A program made the translations under genes and the position numbers. A stretch of DNA of 32,866 bases from Novosphingobium sp. (GTDB lineage Bacteria > Pseudomonadota > Alphaproteobacteria > Sphingomonadales > Sphingomonadaceae): positions 1 to 32,866 of the forward strand of contig SECS01000031.1 in assembly GCA_004211435.1 (NCBI GenBank), written 5' to 3'. Shown here in pieces: positions 24,961 through 32,866 of this stretch (the first letter of the stretch is position 1; each line of letters starts with the position of its first letter). Below the pieces are notes generated by a model. The model did not search any database. It was not told where the DNA came from and saw nothing but the letters and a program-made list of their open reading frames with translations.

Positions 24961-26011
24961 CCGAGACGTCGTCCTGCGGCTTGGTCGGTATGATCTCGAC
25001 GATCATGTCGCCCGCTTCGATCCGCTGAGCCGCGGCTTCCCAGAAGCCGATCGCCTTGCCGCCGCGATAGATGCGCAGCGCGCGGCCGTGGCCGCAGGCG
25101 TCGAGCGGCTTGCCAACCTCGTCCGCCGTCGCGAGGCGCTCGACGAGCTGAACCTGACCCGAGACCGAGGCGAGATCGGCCATGTAATCGGCGATATGCG
25201 TGCCCTGGGCCGAGCCCGCGAGCAGCAGGCCGGTGAAGCGCACGGGATTGATGACGTTGTCGGCGCCGGCTTGGCGTGCCAACAGTTCGTTGTCCTCGGC
25301 GCGGACGACCGCGCTGATCGGCACCTTGGGCGCGAGGTGGCGCACGGTCAGGACGATGAGGATCGAGGTGTCGTCGCGCCCGGCCGAGACGAGCACCGAG
25401 CGCGCTTCGGCGATGCGCACGGCGACCAGCGTCTCGTCACGCGTCGAATCGCCCTCCAGCACGTTGCAGCCCAGCGCCTCGGCCTCGGCCAGCCGCTCGG
25501 GCGACTTGTCGAGCACGACGATGCAGTGCGGATCGGTACCGCGCTCGATCAGTTCGTGCACGGCTTGGCTGCCGCTGATGCCGTAACCGAGGACGACGAT
25601 GTGATCGTTCAGCGCCTTCTGGATGCGTGCCATCCGCCATTTCTCCCAGCTACGCTTGATGATGAAGTTGTAGGCCGTGCCGACGAAGATGAAGAGCACG
25701 AGCACGCGGATCGGCGTGACGATCACCGCCTCGATCAGCCGCGACTTGTCCGAGACGGGGGCGATGTCGCCGAAGCCCGTCGTCGTGATCGAGATCATCG
25801 TGAAATAGACGACGTCGAGGAACGAGACGTGGCCGTCGTAGCTGTCCTTCAGGCCCTCGCGATCCAGCCAGTGGATCAGGACGACGAAGAACACGAGCAG
25901 GAGGGCGGCGGAAAGGCGGGCGCCGACGTCGGCCCAGACAGGAAACCGGATCGCGCGCTTCAGCGGCTGGAAGCGGATGAGCGGCTGCCTGAGGCGCTGA
26001 GGCCGCCTCAT
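24953..26011 (-). CDS. Two-TM potassium channel with RCK/TrkA domain
   Basis: The 352-residue product is a prokaryotic K+ channel subunit. TM1 lies at about residues 33-49. The pore helix leads to the selectivity filter TTTGFGD at 76-82 (GFG in place of the usual GYG), and TM2 runs over about 92-117. A cytosolic RCK N domain (VVLGYGISGSQ at 139-149, GDSTRDETL later) and an RCK C domain to the end follow. Channels of this layout gate in response to ligands such as Ca2+, NAD(H) or nucleotides bound to the RCK ring. The ligand here is unknown. It shares a 4-base ATGA overlap with the LysM/M23 gene upstream, so it is probably the last gene of the serS-surE-M23 series. Confidence 0.9.
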   Translation of the reverse strand: MRRPQRLRQPLIRFQPLKRAIRFPVWADVGARLSAALLLVFFVVLIHWLDREGLKDSYDGHVSFLDVVYFTMISITTTGFGDIAPVSDKSRLIEAVIVTPIRVLVLFIFVGTAYNFIIKRSWEKWRMARIQKALNDHIVVLGYGISGSQAVHELIERGTDPHCIVVLDKSPERLAEAEALGCNVLEGDSTRDETLVAVRIAEARSVLVSAGRDDTSILIVLTVRHLAPKVPISAVVRAEDNELLARQAGADNVINPVRFTGLLLAGSAQGTHIADYMADLASVSGQVQLVERLATADEVGKPLDACGHGRALRIYRGGKAIGFWEAAAQRIEAGDMIVEIIPTKPQDDVSVS

Positions 26012-26838
26012 TTCGCCTCCGGCAGCTCCTCCGCCGGGTCGATCGGGCGGTTGTTGCGTCGCAGCTCGAAGTGGAGCTCGGGCCCTTTGGCCATGCCCGT
26101 ACGGCCCGACAGGCCGATGCGCTCGCCGGCGCGGACGTCTTCGTTCTCGCTGACCGTGACGCGGCTGAGGAAGGCGTAGGACGAGGTCCAGCCGTTACCG
26201 TGGTCGATCACCACCAGGTTGCCGAACTGGCGCGGCTCGGCGCCCGCGAACAGCACCTTGCCCGGTGCCGAGGCACGCACGGCGGTGCCCACGGGCGTGC
26301 GGATGTCGATGCCGTCGTGATAGTCGCTCTCGGTACGCGCGGTGAAGCCGCGACGCACCGTGCCCTGGAGCGGCCAGCCGAAAATTTTCGTGGCAGAGGC
26401 GGCGGTTGCCGCAGCGGCAGACGCGGCGGCGCTGGCGGCAGACGCCGGCGGGGCGGGATCGGCGGTGGCGATCAGGGTCGGGATCAGCAGGACCTGGCCC
26501 GGCTTGAGTGGCGCGTCCTCGCTGAGGCCGTTGGCCACCGCGATGTCCTTCCACGGCACGGCATAGCGATAGGCTACCGTGAAACCACTGTCGCCGCGTG
26601 CGACCGTGTGGCGGCGCGTGCGCGGGATCTTGAGCTTCTGCCCCGTGCGCAGCGCATAGGGGGCCTTGAGCCCGTTCGCCTCGATGATCAGCACCCGCGG
26701 CACCTTGGCGCGATTGGCCACGCCCATCAGCGTCTCGCCGGCGGTGACGACGTGCTCGGTCTCGCGCTCGGCGGGAAGCGGTTCACCGGCGGCGACGAGC
26801 AGCGCGGCAGCCGCGGCGAGGAGTGCTGCGCGCTTCAT
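26008..26838 (-). CDS. LysM/M23-domain envelope protein, NlpD-like and apparently degenerate
   Basis: The 276-residue product has a signal peptide (residues 1-23), two LysM repeats (about 29-72 and 77-120), an Ala-rich linker (130-150) and a C-terminal LytM/M23 domain (152-270). H174 and D178 (YHDGIDI) are in place as metal ligands. However, the usual YAHLS motif reads YAFLS (F223) and the usual HLHFE reads ELHFE (E254, H256). Loss of these two histidines suggests it does not cleave peptidoglycan and instead acts like NlpD or EnvC, activating a cell-separation amidase. The position directly after surE matches the surE-nlpD order. It overlaps surE and the channel gene by 4 bases each. Confidence 0.87.
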   Translation of the reverse strand: MKRAALLAAAAALLVAAGEPLPAERETEHVVTAGETLMGVANRAKVPRVLIIEANGLKAPYALRTGQKLKIPRTRRHTVARGDSGFTVAYRYAVPWKDIAVANGLSEDAPLKPGQVLLIPTLIATADPAPPASAASAAASAAAATAASATKIFGWPLQGTVRRGFTARTESDYHDGIDIRTPVGTAVRASAPGKVLFAGAEPRQFGNLVVIDHGNGWTSSYAFLSRVTVSENEDVRAGERIGLSGRTGMAKGPELHFELRRNNRPIDPAEELPEAK

Positions 26839-27596
26839 GCGTAACGGCCTGCGAGCGCGGCCAGCGAGGCCTCGTGGGTGAGATCGAGCTGGAGCGGCGT
26901 CACCGAGATATAGCCGTCGGCGATGGCCTCGAGATCGGTCTGGTGACCGGGTGTATGCTCGATGCCGTGAAGGCCGAACCAGAAATAGGGGAAGCCGCGC
27001 GGATCGAGCCCTTCGACCACCGAGCCGCGCGCATAGTCGTGGAATCCCTGGCGGACCACGCGAATGCCCTTGACGCCCTCGGTGCCGACGGGCGGGAAGT
27101 TGACGTTCACCAGGGTGCGATCGGCAAAGGGCGTGTCGAGCAGCGGGCGCAGCACCTGCTCGCCCCAGTGCTCGGCGGCGTCGAAGGGCACGTTCGCGCC
27201 CAGGCCTTCCTTGGTGTAGACTTGGCTCAGCGCGATCGCGCGCACGCCGGCCAGCGCGCCCTCGAAAGCGGCCGAGACCGTGCCCGAATAGGTGACGTCG
27301 TCGCCCAGGTTGGCACCGCGGTTGACCCCCGAGAGGATCAGGTCGGGCTTGTCGGGCATTACCTTCTTGAGCGCCATCGTCACCGCGTCGGTCGGCGTGC
27401 CGGTGACCGAAAAGCGCCGCGCGTCGTGCTGCTTGAGGCGGACCGGGCGGGTGAGCGTCAGCGAGTGGCCGGCGCCCGACTGCTCCTCGTCCGGCGCGCA
27501 GATCCAGATGTCGTCGGAGAGCCGCGAGGCGATGCGTTCGAGCACCTGCAGCCCGGGGGCGTGGATGCCGTCGTCGTTGGTAAGCAGGATGCGCAT
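26835..27596 (-). CDS. surE: 5'/3'-nucleotidase SurE
   Basis: SurE is a divalent-metal nucleoside monophosphatase that also removes phosphate from short polyphosphate and exopolyphosphates. The 253-residue product has the metal site LTNDDGI (D8, D9), the SGAGHSLTL loop at about residues 38-46, the SGVNRGANLGDDVTYSGTVSAA core at about 88-109, and the expected C-terminus. ATG 27596 (MRILLTND) is the family start; the open frame extends 12 codons upstream without support. Its stop overlaps the LysM/M23 start by 4 bases. A 90-bp inverted-repeat element lies between serS and surE. Confidence 0.95.
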   Translation of the reverse strand: MRILLTNDDGIHAPGLQVLERIASRLSDDIWICAPDEEQSGAGHSLTLTRPVRLKQHDARRFSVTGTPTDAVTMALKKVMPDKPDLILSGVNRGANLGDDVTYSGTVSAAFEGALAGVRAIALSQVYTKEGLGANVPFDAAEHWGEQVLRPLLDTPFADRTLVNVNFPPVGTEGVKGIRVVRQGFHDYARGSVVEGLDPRGFPYFWFGLHGIEHTPGHQTDLEAIADGYISVTPLQLDLTHEASLAALAGRYA

Positions 27597-27626
27597 GTTC
27601 GGAACGATAGCCCGCGAAAAATCAAC

Positions 27627-27716
27627 CGTCATCCCCGCGAAAGCGGGGACCGCTCGCCACCATTTCCGCGATGTCGGATATGGCCGATAGAGGTTACCGC
27701 TTTCGCGGGAATGACG
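27627..27716. repeat. Inverted-repeat element (REPIN/MITE-like) between serS and surE
   Basis: Two 20-base arms (CGTCATCCCCGCGAAAGCGG at 27627-27646, and a reverse complement at 27697-27716 with one mismatch) enclose about 50 bases, making a 90-base palindromic unit. Each arm is itself GC-rich with an internal CCCGC/GCGGG dyad. This arm sequence is close to the CATTCCCGCGAAAGCGGGAAT type of dispersed palindrome known in many proteobacterial genomes, and two inverted copies is the REPIN form. No ORF is inside. Confidence 0.75.
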
Positions 27717-27740
27717 AACGAAGGCAAGCTTGCGTTGGTG

Positions 27741-29012
<1,272 letters not shown>

Positions 29013-29069
29013 GGCGGGCCTATGCCAAGTTCGCCGTGCCGTATCAACTTGTGTTGAGAGCCGAAGGAA

Positions 29070-29144
29070 TGGTGGGCGCGGCAGGGATTGAACCTGCGAC
29101 CCCACCCGTGTGAAGGGTGTGCTCTACCACTGAGCTACGCGCCC
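29070..29144 (-). tRNA. tRNA-Val (anticodon CAC)
   Basis: Read on the minus strand, the acceptor stem GGGCGCG/CGCGCCC, a D-arm GCTC...GAGC, an anticodon stem CACCC/GGGTG around the loop TTCACAC (anticodon CAC), and a T-arm ending in GGTTCAATCC form a full cloverleaf with discriminator A and an encoded CCA end. It lies 57 bases upstream of serS on the same strand. Confidence 0.96.
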
Positions 29145-29219
29145 ATTCCGCTCGGGAAGCGCCCCTTACGCAAGGTCGAACGAATTGACAAGCGCCGTTG
29201 GTGGGATAGAGGCGCGGTC

Positions 29220-29543
29220 ATGAGCGAAGAACAGACCCCCGACCAAACCGCGCCGCAGACCCCGGCCGCGTCCAGCGGTCCCGACGTCCCGCCCGATCAC
29301 CTGGCGATCAACCCGCGCAGCCCGCATTTCGATGCCGACAAGCTGCAGCGCGGCGTCGGAATCCGCTTCAAGGGCGTCGTGCGCACCAATGTCGAGGAAT
29401 ACTGCATTTCCGAAGGCTGGGTGCGCGTTCAGGCCGGCAAGACCATGGACCGCAAGGGCCAGCCGCTGACGCTCAAGCTCTCGGGTCCGGTCGAGGCCTG
29501 GTACGAAGACCTCGGCGAAGGCGCACCGGTGGCGAAGGCCTGA
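29220..29543 (+). CDS. DUF3297 family protein
   Basis: The 107-residue, apparently cytosolic protein has a disordered N-terminus rich in Gln, Thr, Pro and Ala (1-25). The DUF3297 domain follows: PDHLAINPRSPHFD, VGIRFKGVVRTNVEEYCISEGWVRVQAGKT, DRKGQPLTLKL. No function is known. ATG 29220 is chosen over the longer open frame, which runs back into the tRNA. The last 115 bases are antisense to the end of the CHAP-domain gene. Confidence 0.88.
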   Translation: MSEEQTPDQTAPQTPAASSGPDVPPDHLAINPRSPHFDADKLQRGVGIRFKGVVRTNVEEYCISEGWVRVQAGKTMDRKGQPLTLKLSGPVEAWYEDLGEGAPVAKA

Positions 29544-30196
29544 TCGACCCGCGCTTCGGCCTTGGCTGCCGGTAGGCGCGACTTGTTAGCGAACTGCTTG
29601 ACCAGCGCGCTCTTCTCTTCCGCGGTCCGCGCGACCTTGATGAGTTGCGGCTTGGTGATCTTCTCCGCGCCGGGTTTCTGGTTGTAGATGAAGCCCGTGA
29701 CCGGCCAGGCCGTGCCGCCGAGCGCCTTGATCGGCGCGAACCAGACGCGGACCTGGCTCCAGTCGTTGTTCGGCGAGACGTCGACTGCGCGCACGTTGCG
29801 CTCGATCTGGCCGCGGCGGCCGTTGATCGGCGACCAGTTGGCGTGGCTGATCAGCAGGGTGCGCGAATCGACGATCTTGCTGACCGCTGCGACATGGCCG
29901 AGGCGCGAATTGCCCGAGGGGCGGAAGGCCATGACTGCGCCGACCTTGGGCTCGCGCCCGCGGTCGTAGCGGCCCGCGGCCTGGCCCCACCACGTATGTG
30001 CGTCGCCGAAGATGTTCACGCCGGTGACCCGGCGCGCATAGGGCACGCATTGCAGGTAGGGCGGAAGCGCGATCGCCCCGACACGGCCTGCGCCACCGCC
30101 GGCGTCGCCGTTGAAATCGATCGTCGACCGGGCGCCCACGGGCCCGGCCACCACCGTCAGCGCCAGAAGCGCGGCTGCATAATGTCTTCCCGCCAT
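29429..30196 (-). CDS. Secreted CHAP-domain amidase/peptidase
   Basis: The 255-residue product has a signal peptide (residues 1-22, AALLALTVVAGPVGA) and a CHAP domain at about 45-150. CHAP proteins are cysteine-dependent amidases or peptidases that act on peptidoglycan. C50 (LQCVPYAR), H101 (RLGHVAAV) and N120 (HANW) fit the catalytic Cys-His-Asn arrangement. A basic tail of about 80 residues follows. The start is ATG 30196 (MAGRHY), which gives the signal peptide at the correct place. The C-terminal 37 codons lie antisense to the end of the DUF3297 gene. Confidence 0.85.
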   Translation of the reverse strand: MAGRHYAAALLALTVVAGPVGARSTIDFNGDAGGGAGRVGAIALPPYLQCVPYARRVTGVNIFGDAHTWWGQAAGRYDRGREPKVGAVMAFRPSGNSRLGHVAAVSKIVDSRTLLISHANWSPINGRRGQIERNVRAVDVSPNNDWSQVRVWFAPIKALGGTAWPVTGFIYNQKPGAEKITKPQLIKVARTAEEKSALVKQFANKSRLPAAKAEARVDQAFATGAPSPRSSYQASTGPESLSVSGWPLRSMVLPA

Positions 30197-30323
30197 GGGG
30201 CAATAATGCAGGGCCGATGGTAAGCGCGGGCTTTCAAGCCGTGGTAAACGGGCCGGCAAGTATTTGTGCGAATCCGCGTTTCGCTTGCTAATTCGCCCGT
30301 CAGACGCCACTTGGCGGCCTATA

Positions 30324-31703
30324 ATGCTTCCCCAAGTCATCATCATCGGCCGACCCAACGTCGGCAAGTCGACGCTGTTCAATCGGCTGGTCGGCAAGAA
30401 GCTCGCGCTGGTCGACGATCAGCCGGGCGTCACGCGCGACCGCCGTTTCGGCGAAGCGCACCTGCTGGGGCTCGATTTCACCATCGTCGACACCGCCGGC
30501 TGGGAGGACGACGATCCCTCCAGTCTGCCGGGCCGCATGCGCGCGCAGACCGAGGCGGCGCTGGTCGGCGCCAGCGTCGCGCTGTTCGTGATCGATTCGC
30601 GCGCGGGCCTGACTCCGCTCGACGAGGAGATTGCCCGCTGGCTGCGCGTTTCGCCGGTTCCGGTCATCTGCGTGGCCAACAAGGCCGAGGGCAAGGCCGG
30701 CGACGGGGGCCTGTTCGAGGCCTTTTCTCTGGGCTTCGGTGATCCCGTCGCGCTCTCGGCCGAGCATGGCCAAGGTCTGGCCGACCTGTTCGAGGCGCTG
30801 CTGCCGCATCTCGATGCGAAGCAGCGTGAAAGGGACGAGGCCGAGCCCGAGGAAGAGGTCGACGAACTGTCGGGCCCGCTCAAGCTCGCCATCGTCGGCC
30901 GGCCCAACGCGGGCAAGTCCACCCTGATCAACCGCTTCCTCGGTGAGGATCGCCTGCTGACCGGCCCCGAGGCGGGGATCACGCGCGATTCGATCGCGGT
31001 CGACTGGGCCTGGACCGATCCCAAGACCTCGGAGGAGCGGCAGGTCCGCCTGATCGACACGGCCGGCATGCGCAAGAAGGCGCGCGTGGTCGACAAGCTC
31101 GAGAAGATGTCGGTCGCTGACGCGCGTCACGCGGTCGATTTCGCCGAAGTCGTCGTGCTGCTGCTCGATGCGACGCTCGGGCTCGAGCATCAGGATCTCA
31201 AGATCGCCTCGATGGTGCTGGAAGAGGGCCGCGCGCTGATCATCGCGATCAACAAGTGGGATGTCGCCGAAGGACCGTCGGGCCTGTTCAATGGGATCAG
31301 CGCGGCGCTGGCCGACGGCCTGTCGCAGGTCAAGGGCGTGCCGCTGCTCTCGGTCTCGGCGCGCACCGGCAAGGGCCTCGACGAGTTGCTGCGCGTCGCC
31401 TTCGAAATCCGCGAGACCTGGAGCCGACGCGTGCCCACGGCCGCGCTCAACCGTTGGTTCGACGACGCCTTGGCTGCCAATCCGCCGCCGGCGCCTGGCG
31501 GCAAGCGCATCAAGATGCGCTACATCACCCAGATCAAGAACCGGCCGCCCAGCTTCGTCGTGTTCGGCACCCGTCTGGAACTGATACCCGCGAGCTACGA
31601 GCGCTACCTGGTCAACAGCATCCGCCGCGAGCTCGGCTTCGAAGCCGTGCCGATCCGGCTGACGATGCGTAGCTCGAAGAACCCCTTCGCCGACAAGAAA
31701 TAG
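30324..31703 (+). CDS. der: Ribosome biogenesis GTPase Der (EngA)
   Basis: Der is an essential GTPase with two G domains that helps assemble the 50S subunit. The 459-residue product has the first P-loop GRPNVGKS at 9-16 with DTAG at about 55, and the second P-loop GRPNAGKS at 192-199 with DTAG near 245 and NKWD near 310. The C-terminal KH-like domain is recognisable by GKRIKMRYITQIKNRPPSFVVFG. ATG 30324 (MLPQVIIIGRPN) is preferred over upstream frame extensions. It converges on bfr across a bidirectional terminator. Confidence 0.97.
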   Translation: MLPQVIIIGRPNVGKSTLFNRLVGKKLALVDDQPGVTRDRRFGEAHLLGLDFTIVDTAGWEDDDPSSLPGRMRAQTEAALVGASVALFVIDSRAGLTPLDEEIARWLRVSPVPVICVANKAEGKAGDGGLFEAFSLGFGDPVALSAEHGQGLADLFEALLPHLDAKQRERDEAEPEEEVDELSGPLKLAIVGRPNAGKSTLINRFLGEDRLLTGPEAGITRDSIAVDWAWTDPKTSEERQVRLIDTAGMRKKARVVDKLEKMSVADARHAVDFAEVVVLLLDATLGLEHQDLKIASMVLEEGRALIIAINKWDVAEGPSGLFNGISAALADGLSQVKGVPLLSVSARTGKGLDELLRVAFEIRETWSRRVPTAALNRWFDDALAANPPPAPGGKRIKMRYITQIKNRPPSFVVFGTRLELIPASYERYLVNSIRRELGFEAVPIRLTMRSSKNPFADKK

Positions 31704-31712
31704 GCCGGCCAA

Positions 31713-31750
31713 GAAAAAACCTCCCCGAACCGAAGTGCGGGGAGGTCTTT
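31713..31750. terminator. Bidirectional terminator between der and bfr
   Basis: A perfect 9-bp stem (ACCTCCCCG at 31719-31727 with CGGGGAGGT at 31738-31746) has a 10-base loop. It is preceded by six A and followed by CTTT, so it serves the minus-strand bfr transcript strongly and der more weakly. Confidence 0.85.
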
Positions 31751-31775
31751 CGATCGTCGATCTGCGCGGGGTGTC

Positions 31776-32258
31776 TTACGACGCCTCCGGCGCTTCGCTG
31801 TTGAGCTGCACGTAGTTCTGCAGGCCCATGCGCTTTATCATGTCGAACTGCTTCTCGAGGAAGTCGATGTGCTCTTCCTCGCTCTCGAGGATGTCCTCGA
31901 ACAGCTCGCGGCTGACGTAGTCGCGCACGGTCTCGCAGTGCTGGATCGCATCCTGAAGCAACGGGCGCGCTTCGTATTCGAGCTCGAGGTCGGCCTTGAG
32001 GATCTCTTCGACCGACTCGCCGATGCGCAGCTTGCCCAGAGCCTGGAAGTTGGGAAGACCATCGAGGAACAGGATGCGCTCCGACAGACGGTCGGCGTGC
32101 TTCATCTCGTCGATCGACTCGTGGCGCTCGTAGTCGGCAAGCTTCTTGATGCCCCAATTGTCGAGCATGCGGTAGTGCAGCCAATACTGGTTGATTGCGG
32201 TGAGTTCGTTGAACAAAGCCTTGTTCAGGTACTCGATGACCTTGATGTCACCCTTCAT
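31776..32258 (-). CDS. bfr: Bacterioferritin
   Basis: Bacterioferritin is a 24-mer haem-containing cage that oxidises Fe2+ and stores iron in the cytosol. The 160-residue product has the four-helix ferroxidase residues E18, E51 and H54 and the haem-ligand M52 (ESIDEMKH), with E94, E127 and H130 expected in the later helices ([19 protein letters not shown]). ATG 32258 follows a strong AGGAGG ribosome binding site; three upstream in-frame ATGs are not supported. The bfd gene for its ferredoxin partner lies 116 bases upstream in the same direction. A TGATAATGATT sequence in that gap suggests iron-dependent control. Confidence 0.96.
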   Translation of the reverse strand: MKGDIKVIEYLNKALFNELTAINQYWLHYRMLDNWGIKKLADYERHESIDEMKHADRLSERILFLDGLPNFQALGKLRIGESVEEILKADLELEYEARPLLQDAIQHCETVRDYVSRELFEDILESEEEHIDFLEKQFDMIKRMGLQNYVQLNSEAPEAS

Positions 32259-32357
32259 ATGTGCCTCCTGAATGTTGAGGCGCATATGGGCCAGCAAAGG
32301 GGCGCAAACAACCCCTAAACCCGCAGTATTCAGCCAATTTCTATAAGTAATTCAAGC

Positions 32358-32372
32358 TGATAATGATTCGCG
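32358..32372. promoter_or_regulatory. Possible Fur-type iron box upstream of bfr
   Basis: TGATAATGATTCGCG matches the Fur 7-1-7 consensus TGATAATNATTATCA perfectly in the left half and in the first three bases of the right half. It lies about 100 bases upstream of the bfr ATG, just past the end of bfd. One half-site is degenerate, so binding is uncertain. Confidence 0.4.
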
Positions 32373-32374
32373 TT

Positions 32375-32563
32375 TTAAGCGCAACCTGCGATCGCGAGCA
32401 TGCTCCGCTCTTCCGCCAGGATATCCGAAGCTTCGTCGATGCATTGGCGGCACTGGGGTGTGCGGCCCATGGAGCAATAGACCGCATCTGCATCGCCCGA
32501 ACAGCGGCGTGCAGCGGATCGCAGATCGGTTTCGCGAATTGCATTGCAGATGCAGACGTACAT
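32375..32563 (-). CDS. bfd: Bacterioferritin-associated ferredoxin
   Basis: Bfd is a small [2Fe-2S] protein that binds bacterioferritin and donates electrons to its haem, releasing stored iron as Fe2+. The 62-residue product has the four cluster cysteines C4, C6, C38 and C41 (MYVCICNA and PQCRQC) in the spacing of E. coli Bfd, plus two further cysteines (C21 and C30) that are not conserved. ATG 32563 gives the family start. bfr follows in the same direction, and a dyad-symmetric site sits 38-76 bases upstream. Confidence 0.93.
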   Translation of the reverse strand: MYVCICNAIRETDLRSAARRCSGDADAVYCSMGRTPQCRQCIDEASDILAEERSMLAIAGCA

Positions 32564-32600
32564 CGGCCTCTCCGAATCACTTTCACCCCTTATAGAGCTA

Positions 32601-32639
32601 ATGAGAGCGCCTCGCAATGTTATTGCGATCAGTTCTCAT
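32601..32639. promoter_or_regulatory. 39-bp dyad-symmetric site upstream of bfd
   Basis: The core is a 17-base palindrome, TCGCAAT-GTT-ATTGCGA (32612-32628). An outer pair ATGAGA (32601-32606) and TCTCAT (32634-32639) is centred on exactly the same base (32620). The site lies between the DUF418 stop and the bfd start. Symmetry at two distances suggests an operator for a dimeric repressor, for example an iron regulator. A folded RNA terminator is less likely because no T-run follows. The identity of the regulator is inference. Confidence 0.45.
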
Positions 32640-32866
32640 GTGGCGGAAATCCGCCGTATCGGCAGAAATCTTCGTTCAGTCAGCGAACGCCAAAGCCATT
32701 CGAGCGGCCCCTGGCGGAATCGCGCGAGCCACGATTCGCTCCAGCCGAGCATCAGCGCCCAGCCCAGCAGCACGAAGGCGAATTGGCCCGCGTGGCCGAC
32801 CGTGCCGATGAGGCCGAGACCCCAGCCATAGAAGATCGCGGTCATCAGAACGGTCGAGGCGAGGTA
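32636..32866 (-). CDS. C-terminal part of a DUF418 family membrane protein
   Basis: The frame runs off the right edge and stops at 32636, leaving 76 residues. The end reads WLARFRQGPLEWLWRSLTERR, the family's characteristic GPLEWLWRSLT motif, preceded by two hydrophobic segments (FYGWGLGLIGTVGHAGQ and FVLLGWALMLGW). DUF418 proteins are polytopic inner-membrane proteins, some related to acyltransferase-3 or YeiB; no reaction is known. The start lies outside the window. Confidence 0.85.
   Translation of the reverse strand, partial: YLASTVLMTAIFYGWGLGLIGTVGHAGQFAFVLLGWALMLGWSESWLARFRQGPLEWLWRSLTERRFLPIRRISAT

Noticed and set aside
32601..32639. The dyad as an intrinsic terminator for the DUF418 gene
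   Set aside because: The inner and outer stems are separated by a 5x5 mismatched loop and no T-run follows, so an operator is a better reading, though not proven.

Overview
The window is GC-rich, gene-dense bacterial DNA with short intergenic gaps and many 4-bp stop/start overlaps. Several families point to an alphaproteobacterium of the order Sphingomonadales (a Novosphingobium- or Sphingomonas-like organism): an NDUFA12-type complex I accessory subunit, DUF2155, DUF3297, a serS-surE-LysM/M23 block and a fatty-acyl-AMP ligase. This placement is inferred from family content, not from a marker-gene comparison. Nearly all of it looks like chromosomal core or near-core sequence. I see no insertion sequence, prophage, CRISPR array, integrase or obvious transfer boundary.

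Layout. 1-2.7 kb: tail of an unrecognised gene, acetyl-CoA synthetase (apparently with a CTG start), a long palindromic repeat and a DUF2721 membrane protein. 2.7-7.8 kb: four tandem, translationally coupled paralogous major-facilitator transporters, the most distinctive feature here. 7.9-10.7 kb: a membrane-anchored hypothetical coupled to a DUF421 protein, then a converging fatty-acyl-AMP ligase. 10.8-13.6 kb: recX, a DUF192 lipoprotein, the NDUFA12 protein and a DUF2155 lipoprotein, with aat converging and overlapping the last by 202 bp. 13.7-17.6 kb: tRNA-Trp, a large membrane protein, then secE-nusG-rplK-rplA ending at a clear terminator. 17.6-19.0 kb: a TauD-like dioxygenase and a secreted cupin. 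19.0-24.5 kb: a UbiC/UTRA-like protein, a MoaB/CinA-type protein and a flavin monooxygenase (minus strand), corA (plus) and rimO (minus). 24.5-31.7 kb: a DUF1761 protein, a K+ channel, a LysM/M23 protein, surE and serS, then tRNA-Val, DUF3297, a CHAP-domain protein and der. 31.7-32.9 kb: bacterioferritin, its ferredoxin and the end of a DUF418 protein.

How genes work together. secE, nusG, rplK and rplA form the usual secretion/transcription/translation cluster. serS, surE and the NlpD-like LysM/M23 protein keep the widely conserved serS-surE-nlpD order. bfr and bfd form an iron storage and release pair with iron-box-like sequences upstream. The four transporters form a single operon and probably take up or export small organic acids, but no catabolic enzyme sits with them to name the substrate.

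No gene-free stretch exceeds about 300 bases. The longest gaps are 22936-23125 (bidirectional terminator plus small palindromes), 16222-16397 (rplK leader with two hairpins), 27597-27740 (an inverted-repeat element) and 10658-10795 (divergent gap, no motif I can defend). I found no convincing undescribed system. The best leads are the quadruple transporter array, two long antisense C-terminal overlaps, the CTG start of acs and the iron-gene dyad.
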